DNA from: Paraherbaspirillum soli
Lineage (GTDB): Bacteria > Pseudomonadota > Gammaproteobacteria > Burkholderiales > Burkholderiaceae_D
Reading direction: 5' to 3'
Assembly (NCBI RefSeq): GCF_042654985.1
Contig: NZ_JBHSMT010000012.1
Span: forward strand, 201,129-265,128
Length of the DNA stretch: 64,000 nt
The position numbers and the translations under genes are program-made. Below, one piece after another: positions 53,366-60,058 of the stretch. Under the pieces are notes generated by a model, which saw only the letters and a list, made by a program, of their open reading frames with translations, did not search any database and was not told where the DNA came from. Position 1 is the stretch's first letter, and every line of letters begins with the position of its first letter.

Positions 53366-55084
53366 ATGCGCATTTCGTCTGCCTTGCCTGGGCTGGTGCT
53401 ATCCCTGGCTTTCAGCTCTTCCATCGCCCACGCGGAACTCTGCCGCACCGCCACCTCGGCGGAAGCGGCCAGCTATTCGACGCCGATGCAATCGCCGGGC
53501 ATCGTCTCGCCGATCGACGGCACTTGTTGGATCCCCAGCATGACCGTCACCAGTTTCGACGGCACCAAACTGGCCGCCAATATTTTCCTGCCCAAGCGCA
53601 CCAGCAGCGATCAGAAATTCCCGGCCATCCTGATGATCGCCAGCTGGGCCGCCCCCGGTCGCGTCGAATACATCGGCCAGCAACAACGGCTGGCGAAAGA
53701 CGGCTACGTGGTCATGAGTTACACGGCGCGCGGCTTCTGGCTGTCCGAGGGTCAGGTCGACGTGGCCGCGCCGGCCGATGTGCGCGATGTGTCGTCGGCG
53801 CTTGACTGGATGCAAGCCAATGCGCCTATCGACATCAATAACGTCGCGACCAGCGGCATCTCCTACGGCGCCGGCCTGTCGCTGATCGCGCTGTCGCAAG
53901 ATCCGCGCATCAAGACCGCCGCCGCCCTGTCCGGCTGGGCCAACCTGGTCGATCAGCTTTATCCCGCCGGCACGCCCAACAAGACCTGGGCGTCCATCCT
54001 CAGCCTGCTCGGCACCAGCACCGGCCGCCCGGCCCCCGAAGTGAATCAAAACATCCAGGCCCTGCTGTCGCCCGACACCCCGGCAGCGAAAATCGCCGAG
54101 ATCAGCGCCTGGGCCAAGGCCCGCTCGCCGGCCAGCTATGTGGCGGCGATCAATAAGCGCGGCGCGCCGGTATTCATCAGCAAAAACTATCAAGACGACA
54201 TGTTCACCCCGAACTCGTCGCTGGCGATGTTTGCGGCTCTGACGGTGCCGAAAAAGATGCTGCTCAACCCAGGCATACACGGCTCGGCCGAATTGTCGGG
54301 TGCTCTACTGGGCCTGGATAACTATCCCTACGACCAGGCTCACCGCTGGTTCAATCACTGGCTGAAGGGCGAGAACAACGGCATCGAGAAAGAGCCCAAG
54401 CTGACGATGCAGGTCAAGTTCAGCGATCGCCGCGAATCGTTTTCCAACTGGCCGGCGCCTGAACTGAGCAAGCAGACCTATTACCTGGCGCCGCGTGGCG
54501 GGCTCCGCTTCGATTGGGGCTGCTTCTGCGGCAAGGGCGACAAGGGAACCATCTCGACCGCGCCCAACACCGCGACCAGCTACGACCTGATCCAGAATCT
54601 GTTCGACACCACCGCCACCAGCGGCCTGATTCCTATCCTCTCGACGCTGGGCGAAACAGTCAATTTGCCGGTCATCAATTCATTGCTGACGGTCAGCCTG
54701 GCCGCCGGCGTGCGCTACGAGGCGCCAGCCCTCGCCGCCACGCAAAAAATCCGGGGCATCCCCAAATTGAATTTGAGAGTCACGCCAACGCAAGCGCGGG
54801 CGCAAGTGGTGGCCTATCTGTATGACGTCGATGCGATCGGCATCAGCACCTTGATTACGCATGGCGCATCGACGCTGCATTGGGCCACGCCGGGTCAGAC
54901 CATCGACTTCCCGATCGAAATGTCGGCCATCGCCTATGACGTGCCGGCCGGCCACCACATCGGCGTCGTGATGGATACCGCAGACAGCCTGTATGCATCG
55001 CCGGTCCATCCCGGCGAACGGTTTGGCGTGCGCTTTGAATTCAATCCGAATCAGCAAGCCACGTTGGTTTTGCCGACGCTTTAA
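53366..55084 (+). CDS. Secreted CocE/NonD-family hydrolase (X-Pro dipeptidyl-peptidase S15-like)
   Basis: A 572-residue alpha/beta hydrolase. The signal peptide is LPGLVLSLAFSSSIAHA. The nucleophile elbow is TSGISYGAGLSLIAL (GxSxG), with the neighbouring FPAILMIASWA and GFWLSEGQVDV that mark the CocE/NonD/S15 group. The C-terminal region (about 410-570) is the beta-sandwich usual in this family. An acyl-ester or X-Pro peptide substrate is possible; none can be chosen from sequence. The gene is followed by a 12-bp perfect hairpin. Confidence 0.88.
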   Translation: MRISSALPGLVLSLAFSSSIAHAELCRTATSAEAASYSTPMQSPGIVSPIDGTCWIPSMTVTSFDGTKLAANIFLPKRTSSDQKFPAILMIASWAAPGRVEYIGQQQRLAKDGYVVMSYTARGFWLSEGQVDVAAPADVRDVSSALDWMQANAPIDINNVATSGISYGAGLSLIALSQDPRIKTAAALSGWANLVDQLYPAGTPNKTWASILSLLGTSTGRPAPEVNQNIQALLSPDTPAAKIAEISAWAKARSPASYVAAINKRGAPVFISKNYQDDMFTPNSSLAMFAALTVPKKMLLNPGIHGSAELSGALLGLDNYPYDQAHRWFNHWLKGENNGIEKEPKLTMQVKFSDRRESFSNWPAPELSKQTYYLAPRGGLRFDWGCFCGKGDKGTISTAPNTATSYDLIQNLFDTTATSGLIPILSTLGETVNLPVINSLLTVSLAAGVRYEAPALAATQKIRGIPKLNLRVTPTQARAQVVAYLYDVDAIGISTLITHGASTLHWATPGQTIDFPIEMSAIAYDVPAGHHIGVVMDTADSLYASPVHPGERFGVRFEFNPNQQATLVLPTL

Positions 55085-55090
55085 AAAATA

Positions 55091-55120
55091 CCCGCCAATC
55101 CGTTGGTGCGGATTGGCGGG
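55091..55120. terminator. Perfect 12-bp hairpin between the hydrolase and NTF2-like genes
   Basis: CCCGCCAATCCG-TTGGTG-CGGATTGGCGGG. The T-rich tail (TATTTTTT) lies on the minus-strand side, so it is a rho-independent terminator mainly for minus-strand transcripts. On the plus strand it follows the hydrolase stop by 6 bp. Confidence 0.75.
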
Positions 55121-55131
55121 TCGCATGCACT

Positions 55132-55246
55132 AGGGTGCCTCGAAAAACCGTAGCGAGCGGCCCAAGGTCGGATCGAGAAGCACAGCCGTACAAACGGTAC
55201 GGCGAGCATCACAGACCCGAGATTGGGCCGCGCAGTAGGTTTTTTA
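55132..55246. repeat. Family-D repeat, second copy
   Basis: Shares AAAAACCGTAGCGAGCGGCC, the GTACGGCGAGCATC core and GATTGGGCCGCGCAGTAGGT with 40872-40994. Its right end is cut short, and the TTA at 55244-55246 provides the stop codon (TAA) of the NTF2-like gene on the minus strand. Confidence 0.9.
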
Positions 55247-55612
55247 TGCTTGCGCCGGCATTGTGTCGAAAAAACCGGTGATGCTTTGCAGCCGCTCGTC
55301 GCCCGCCAGCGTGCCGAAATCGGTGCCGGTCACCAGCGCCGGCCCTTGTTCCGGCCGCAGCTCCCAGCGGAAACGAATGCGGTCGTGATGGCTTTCAACA
55401 TCGCTGGTCCGATAAAAGCGGTGACCCGGAAATTGTTGATGAACCCCGGCCACCATGGCGGCTATCCCGGCATGCCCGTCGCCTTGCATCATCGGGTCCA
55501 GATAGCTGGCGTTATCGGCCCAGGTGGCGGCGATCAACTCAGCACGACGGCCGGCATCGGTTTCGTTCCAGACGGCGATATAACGATCGATCAGATTGAT
55601 GAGATGAGACAT
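55244..55612 (-). CDS. SnoaL/NTF2-like protein
   Basis: A 122-residue alpha+beta-cone protein. It begins LINLIDRYIAVWNETDAGRR with the later AATWADNASYLDPMMQGDGHAGI and RIRFRWELRP, the usual run of the polyketide-cyclase-like/NTF2 family. ATG 55612 has GGAG 7 nt upstream. The C-terminus ends inside the family-D repeat, so the original tail may have been replaced by the repeat. Divergent from the HTH regulator, with an operator-like palindrome between. Enzymatic role unknown. Confidence 0.88.
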   Translation of the reverse strand: MSHLINLIDRYIAVWNETDAGRRAELIAATWADNASYLDPMMQGDGHAGIAAMVAGVHQQFPGHRFYRTSDVESHHDRIRFRWELRPEQGPALVTGTDFGTLAGDERLQSITGFFDTMPAQA

Positions 55613-55712
55613 ATTTTTCTCCAAGGTGTGTTGAAACGACTAGGGTTGGGACTTCCGGATGCAACTTGCCGGAGGTCTGACGTCATGATTATTCAAGCCG
55701 CGCACTACAACA

Positions 55713-55729
55713 ATTACCTCGCAGGTAAT
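55713..55729. promoter_or_regulatory. Perfect palindrome, candidate operator of the HTH regulator
   Basis: ATTACCT-CGC-AGGTAAT, 7-bp arms with a 3-bp spacer, in the 152-bp region between the divergent NTF2-like and HTH genes. Position and symmetry suit a dimeric XRE-type regulator acting on both promoters. Confidence 0.6.
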
Positions 55730-55764
55730 GGGATCCGCGCGACGCTTACGCTATCCTCCGCCGC

Positions 55765-56550
55765 ATGATGACTTCAACCCGACCGGTAGGCGATCTGCTG
55801 CGCGAATGGCGTCAGCGCCGACGCCTGAGCCAGCTCGACCTGGCTTGCGAAACCGACATCTCCACCCGCCATATCAGCTTCATGGAAACCGGCCGCTCGC
55901 TGCCAAGCCGGGCCATGGTCTTGCAGCTGGCGGAACGGCTGGAAGTACCGCTGCGCGAACGCAATGTGCTATTGGTCGCGGCCGGCTACGCCCCGCTCTT
56001 TCCCGAGCGCCAGCTGGCCGATCCGGCGCTGGATGCGGCACGCAAGGCAATCGACCTGGTGCTGGCGGGCCATGCACCGTATCCGGCGCTGGCGATCGAC
56101 CGCCACTGGACCTTGGTGGCCTCCAACGCCGCCGTTGCGCCGCTGTTGGCAGGAGTTCCACCGGCGCTGCTGCAAGCCCCGGTCAATGTTTTGCGGCTCA
56201 GCCTGCATCCGGACGGCCTGGCGTCACGCATCGTCAATCTGGCGCAATGGCGCACTCATTTGCTGGAGCGTTTGCGGCAGCAGATTGCCGTCAGCGCCGA
56301 TCCGGTACTGACGGCACTGATGGAAGAATTGTCGGCTTACCCGGTGCCGCCATCGACCGACACCAGCCACCAGGAATATGCCGGCATTGCCGTGCCGTTC
56401 CAGCTGAGGACAGAAAAAGGCGTGCTGACCTTCTTCAGCACCACGATGATTTTCGGCACGCCGGTCGACGTCACGCTGTCGGAGCTGGCGATTGAATCGT
56501 TCTTCCCGGCCAATGCCGAAACCGCCGCAGCGCTGCGGGAAAATTTGTAA
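55765..56550 (+). CDS. XRE-family regulator with MmyB-like ligand domain
   Basis: A 261-residue regulator. The N-terminal HTH is visible in LLREWRQRRRLSQLDLACETDISTRHIS followed by FMETGRSLPSRAMVL. The remainder (AAGYAPLF; FFSTTMIFGTPVDVTLSELAIESFFP) matches the MmyB-like C-terminal domain, which has a PAS-like fold. Such regulators often control a divergent oxidoreductase or NTF2-like gene, as here. ATG 55765 or 55768. Confidence 0.9.
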   Translation: MMTSTRPVGDLLREWRQRRRLSQLDLACETDISTRHISFMETGRSLPSRAMVLQLAERLEVPLRERNVLLVAAGYAPLFPERQLADPALDAARKAIDLVLAGHAPYPALAIDRHWTLVASNAAVAPLLAGVPPALLQAPVNVLRLSLHPDGLASRIVNLAQWRTHLLERLRQQIAVSADPVLTALMEELSAYPVPPSTDTSHQEYAGIAVPFQLRTEKGVLTFFSTTMIFGTPVDVTLSELAIESFFPANAETAAALRENL

Positions 56551-56640
56551 TATTCAAATGCAATCTTGGTAGTTCACTGCGACATTTTGTTTTGTTAATC
56601 TGCCCTGCAACAAATCAGCTTTTTCCAGGGACGAACAAAA

Positions 56641-57456
56641 ATGAAAAAACATGCATTGCTATTTCTCGGCCTGACGTTGCTGTCCGGCCTGGCCAACGCC
56701 GACAAGCTGGACGACATCAAGAAGGCCGGCGTATTGCGGGTCGCCACTTTCGACGGCAATCCGCCGTTCGGCTTCGTCGATGAAAAATCGAAAAAAATCA
56801 TCGGCCTGGACGTCGATTACGCCAACGCCGTGGCGCAGAAACTGGGAGTCAAGGTCGAACTGGTGGCGACCAATCCGGCCAACCGGATTCCGCTGCTGAC
56901 CTCCGGCAAAGTCGATGTGGTCTTCGCCAACTTCACGATCAGCCCCGAGCGAGCGCAGGTGATCGACTTCAGCATCCCCTACTTCGCCTCCGGCCAGCAG
57001 TTCCTGGCTAAAAAAGGCGTCCTGAAAAACGCCGCCCAAATCAAGGATTTGCGCATCGGCACCGACAAGGGCACCACCATGGAAACCACCTTGCGCGAGA
57101 AATATCCGGCCGCCAAAGTGATCCTGTACGACGACACGCCGTTCGCCTTTGCCGCGCTGCGTAACGGCAACGTGCAGGCGATCACCCAGGACGGCGCCAA
57201 GCTGATCGGCTTGCTGGCCAATATCCCGGACAAGGAAAAATACGAAATCCCGGCATTTGCGATTTCCGAAGAATATGAAGGCGTCGGCGTACCCAAGGGC
57301 GAAACCCGGCTGGTCAATACGATCAACGACACGCTGCGCGAATTCGAGAAGAACGGCACCGCGCTAAAAATCTACGACAAATGGTTCGGCCCGAACAGCA
57401 AATCGCCATTGCCGCGCTTGTTCAAAATCGGCGATACCAAGTTAAGTCAGAATTGA
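56641..57456 (+). CDS. Amino-acid ABC transporter substrate-binding protein
   Basis: A 271-residue periplasmic binding protein of family 3. Signal peptide HALLFLGLTLLSGLANA. RVATFDGNPPFGFVDEKS, NPANRIPLLTSGKVDVVFANF and GTDKGTTMETTLREKYP are typical of glutamate/aspartate- or cystine-type binding proteins. Ligand uncertain. Separated from its two permease genes by a good terminator at 57487-57523, which should give more binding protein than permease. Confidence 0.93.
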   Translation: MKKHALLFLGLTLLSGLANADKLDDIKKAGVLRVATFDGNPPFGFVDEKSKKIIGLDVDYANAVAQKLGVKVELVATNPANRIPLLTSGKVDVVFANFTISPERAQVIDFSIPYFASGQQFLAKKGVLKNAAQIKDLRIGTDKGTTMETTLREKYPAAKVILYDDTPFAFAALRNGNVQAITQDGAKLIGLLANIPDKEKYEIPAFAISEEYEGVGVPKGETRLVNTINDTLREFEKNGTALKIYDKWFGPNSKSPLPRLFKIGDTKLSQN

Positions 57457-57486
57457 TGCCTCACTAAAGATTGGTCTTCTGTCTTG

Positions 57487-57523
57487 CACTGGCACTCCGC
57501 TAAGGGCTGCCAGTGTTTTTTTT
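57487..57523 (+). terminator. Rho-independent terminator/attenuator between binding protein and permease
   Basis: CACTGGCA (57487-57494) pairs with TGCCAGTG (57508-57515), followed directly by eight T. Placed inside the transport operon, 31 bp after the binding-protein stop. Confidence 0.88.
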
Positions 57524-57575
57524 ATTGGTGTTGTGCGCACCATCCAACCCTGCACCATGTCCTGCATCACACGAA

Positions 57576-58325
57576 ATGACTGAACTCCACGCCACCATGC
57601 TGGCGCCAAAATACCTGGTCTGGCTATTCGACGGCCTGTGGATGACCCTACTGCTATCCGCCGTCGTCACGGCATGCGCCACCCTGCTGGGCTTGTGCGT
57701 AGCGGCTGCGCGTGCCAGTGCCTGGCGGCCGCTGGAGCATGCAGCCGCTGCGTACGTCGCGCTGTTTCGCAATACGCCGTTGCTGGTGCAACTGTTCTTT
57801 TGGTATTTCGGCGCGCCCAATCTGCTGCCGGAAGGCGCGGCCGAGTGGTTGAATACGGCGCATCACCTGCCGCTGGCGGGATGGTTGACGCTAGCATGGC
57901 CCTCGTTCGAATTGCTGTGTGCGGCCATCGGCCTGAGCTTGTATTCCGCCGCCTACATCAGCGAAGAAATCCGCGCCGGCATGCGCGGCGTGCCGGCTTC
58001 GCAGCAACTGGCCGGCGCCGCGCTCGGCCTGACCCGGCTGCAGGTATTGCGCTATGTGACCCTGCCGCAAGCCGCCCGGATTGCGCTGCCGCCCTTGCTA
58101 GGCCAGGTCATGAACATCATCAAGAACACCTCATTGACAATGGCCATCGGCTTGGCCGAACTGTCCTACACCTCGCGCCAGGTCGAGGCGCAAACCTTCA
58201 AAACCTTTCAAGCCTTCGGGGTCGCCACCATACTGTATATCGCCGCCATCGCCGTGCTCGAATCGTGCGGCCAACTGCTGCAGCGACGGCAGCGGCTAAG
58301 CGGCCGCAACGGAGCGCGGCGATGA
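57576..58325 (+). CDS. Polar amino-acid ABC transporter permease (HisMQ type), first subunit
   Basis: A 249-residue inner-membrane subunit. FRNTPLLVQLFFWYFG and the EAA-type loop RGVPASQQLAGAALGLTRLQVLRYVTLPQA are hallmarks of the family. The longer frame from GTG 57513 begins inside the terminator and is rejected; ATG 57576 is used, with ATG 57597 possible. No clear ribosome site. The stop overlaps the second permease start (ATGA). Confidence 0.92.
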   Translation: MTELHATMLAPKYLVWLFDGLWMTLLLSAVVTACATLLGLCVAAARASAWRPLEHAAAAYVALFRNTPLLVQLFFWYFGAPNLLPEGAAEWLNTAHHLPLAGWLTLAWPSFELLCAAIGLSLYSAAYISEEIRAGMRGVPASQQLAGAALGLTRLQVLRYVTLPQAARIALPPLLGQVMNIIKNTSLTMAIGLAELSYTSRQVEAQTFKTFQAFGVATILYIAAIAVLESCGQLLQRRQRLSGRNGARR

Positions 58326-59017
58326 GCATGCAACTGAGCGTATTGAGCGACAACCTGCCCTATCTGCTGTGGGGCGCGTATCCGGACGGGCCGTTGGGCG
58401 GCGCCGCCCTGACCGTCTTGCTGAGCGCCGGATCGGCACTGGCGTCGGCAGTGCTCGGCGGCGTGCTGGGGATCGCGCTGGCGCTGTCGCGCGGATGGCC
58501 GAACCTGCTGCTGACCGCATTCCTCGGCTTCTTTCGGGCGATCCCGGTATTGATGCTGATTTTCTGGACTTACTTCCTGTTGCCGGTGCTGTTCCACATC
58601 AACGTGCCCGGCGTGCTATCGGTGATGTGCGCGCTGTCGCTGATCGGCGGCGCCTATCTGGCGCACTCGGTGCAGGCCGGGATTGACGGCATCCGGCTGG
58701 GGCAATGGGATGCCGGGCTGTCGCTCGGCATGCCGCGTCTGGCGGTATTGCGCCATATCGTGTTGCCGCAGGCCTTGCAAATGATGCTGCCGTCGTTCGT
58801 CAACCAGTGGGTAACGCTGATCAAGGACAGCTCGCTGGCCTACATTGTCGGCGTCGGCGAATTGTCGTTCGTGGCGGCGCAAGTCAACAGCCGGGTGATG
58901 ATTTACCCGGCCGAGATCTTCCTGTTCATCGGCTTGATCTACTTTGCGCTGTGTTCAGGTCTGGGCTTGGCGGCGGACCGCCTGGCTGCGGCTTTCAACC
59001 GGACGCCTGCCACGTAG
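58322..59017 (+). CDS. Polar amino-acid ABC transporter permease (HisMQ type), second subunit
   Basis: A 231-residue permease with FRAIPVLMLIFWTYF and the coupling loop LGQWDAGLSLGMPRLAVLRHIVLPQA. ATG 58322 overlaps the first permease. No ATPase gene follows; the set must borrow one encoded elsewhere. The stop codon TAG (59015-59017) is the 'TAG' of the family-B repeat opening GTAGGGCGG, so the native C-terminus may have been altered by the repeat. Confidence 0.92.
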   Translation: MSMQLSVLSDNLPYLLWGAYPDGPLGGAALTVLLSAGSALASAVLGGVLGIALALSRGWPNLLLTAFLGFFRAIPVLMLIFWTYFLLPVLFHINVPGVLSVMCALSLIGGAYLAHSVQAGIDGIRLGQWDAGLSLGMPRLAVLRHIVLPQALQMMLPSFVNQWVTLIKDSSLAYIVGVGELSFVAAQVNSRVMIYPAEIFLFIGLIYFALCSGLGLAADRLAAAFNRTPAT

Positions 59018-59117
59018 GGCGGATGAGCGCAGCGTTATCCGCCGTTTCACCGTGTTAGACGCACCGAACACAGGTGACGCATCAAGCGGCGGATAACGCT
59101 ACGCTCATCCGCCCTAC
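59014..59117. repeat. Family-B palindromic repeat fused to permease 3' end
   Basis: GTAGGGCGGATGAGCGCAGC ... CGCTACGCTCATCCGCCCTAC-type ends; middle unrelated to other copies except GCGGATAACGCT. It begins inside the permease stop region and is followed 23 bp later by a family-C repeat. Confidence 0.9.
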
Positions 59118-59140
59118 TCGGCTATATGCACCGCATAGGA

Positions 59141-59213
59141 GTAGGTTGGGCTCCAAAGCCCAACATTTTCATCTCCATCGCCACCAAACGCTGGGCTTTC
59201 CAGGCCAACCTAC
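59141..59213. repeat. Family-C palindromic repeat
   Basis: GTAGGTTGGGCTCCAAAGCCC ends paired with GGGCTTTCCAGGCCAACCTAC. Similarity to 59856-59924 extends outwards (CGCATAGG before, GGTCCTA after). It ends 4 bp from the stop codon of the small gene at 59218. Confidence 0.9.
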
Positions 59214-59217
59214 GGTC

Positions 59218-59559
59218 CTAGGCTTTGCGCTGCCTGGTTGGCAATTCGTTCAGGTAATCGACGCAGGCTTGAGCCTTTTCCGCCATCGTGCCGGAAGAAG
59301 CCAGCGCCCAGCGGAACATCACGTCGGTATCGAACGCGTTCAACGGCGGCGGAGAATCGGGGTCGCCGTGCTCATGGAGCAGCGTGTTGGCATGCAGCGC
59401 CGACAGACATTTATGAATGCCCTGGCTCATGTCGAGCGCGAGCGCGATGAATTGCGCCGCTTGGTCGCTGCGCAGGTCAGGATCCAACCATGAGAACGGT
59501 TGAAGATCTGCTGTAACTGGGATGGGTGGGGATGGGTAAGGCTTCTTGGTTTTAGTCAT
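59218..59559 (-). CDS. Small hypothetical protein (DUF3077/DUF6124-like?)
   Basis: A 113-residue, mostly helical protein with a Pro-rich start (MTKTKKPYPSPPIP). No catalytic motif or signal peptide. The MTK...P-PP opening and small size recall the DUF3077/DUF6124 proteins common in pseudomonads; similarity is weak by eye. GGAGG (about 59567-59571) precedes ATG 59559. More notable is the long leader behind which it sits (59572-59790). Flanked by family-B/C repeats downstream. Confidence 0.65.
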   Translation of the reverse strand: MTKTKKPYPSPPIPVTADLQPFSWLDPDLRSDQAAQFIALALDMSQGIHKCLSALHANTLLHEHGDPDSPPPLNAFDTDVMFRWALASSGTMAEKAQACVDYLNELPTRQRKA

Positions 59560-59571
59560 TACGACCTCCGA

Positions 59572-59790
59572 ATTTGCTGTGAAGCCGCAAACCCGCTGTC
59601 AAACGGGTAGGCGGCAGATGGCAAGGTTGACAGACCGGTGCAAAACGGAAAACCGGCAGCCCGAAGGCTCCCTGCCACCGCCGCCCATAGGGGACGTGCA
59701 GAGGCAAACGCACAAATCGCATGGTGCGGTCTGTGCGCGTTTTGCGTACCAGGCTGTCAAACCTGTTCCCCCAATCCTGCGGGGACGGAA
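59572..59790 (-). ncRNA. Candidate structured leader RNA of the small gene
   Basis: About 220 nt upstream of the 113-residue gene with dense pairing potential on the minus strand. There is a stem AGCC-TTCG-GGCT with a UUCG tetraloop, enclosed by GGC/GCC (plus-strand 59655-59676). CCCG-TTTGACAG-CGGG forms a second hairpin near the ribosome site. TTTGACAG occurs again at the far end (GGTTTGACAGCC) and a related CTGTCAACC lies between. The motif CCCTATGGGCGGCGGTGGCAG looks familiar from leaders of DUF3077-type genes in Pseudomonas (from memory). An open frame through it is present but not convincing. Confidence 0.45.
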
Positions 59791-59855
59791 GCGACTATAA
59801 ACGCTATCGGACGCGATGGCAATTCGCGCTGCATGTCTACTTGCACCGCATAGGG

Positions 59856-59924
59856 GTAGGTTGGGCTGCAAAGCCCAACATCTCTTTAATCGCTACCAAA
59901 CGTTGGGCTTTGCAGCCCAACCTA
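59856..59924. repeat. Family-C palindromic repeat, second copy
   Basis: GTAGGTTGGGCTGCAAAGCCC pairs with GGGCTTTGCAGCCCAACCTAC without mismatch in the arms, around a 25-30 bp variable loop. It lies between the leader RNA and the chitinase terminator. Confidence 0.92.
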
Positions 59925-59956
59925 CGGTCCTACGGTTTTTCGCGGTGCCCGCAAGA

Positions 59957-59984
59957 ACAAAAAAAGGGCTGCCAAAGGCAGCCC
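59957..59984 (-). terminator. Rho-independent terminator of the chitinase gene
   Basis: GGGCTGCC-AAA-GGCAGCCC (59966-59984), perfect 8-bp stem. On the minus strand it is followed by seven T. It lies 75 bp beyond the chitinase stop. Confidence 0.9.
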
Positions 59985-60058
59985 AAAAAGGAACATGAAG
60001 AAAACATAAAACACTTGATACGCCGGCAGCGAACGCCGCCGGCCTTGTCACAACCCGC

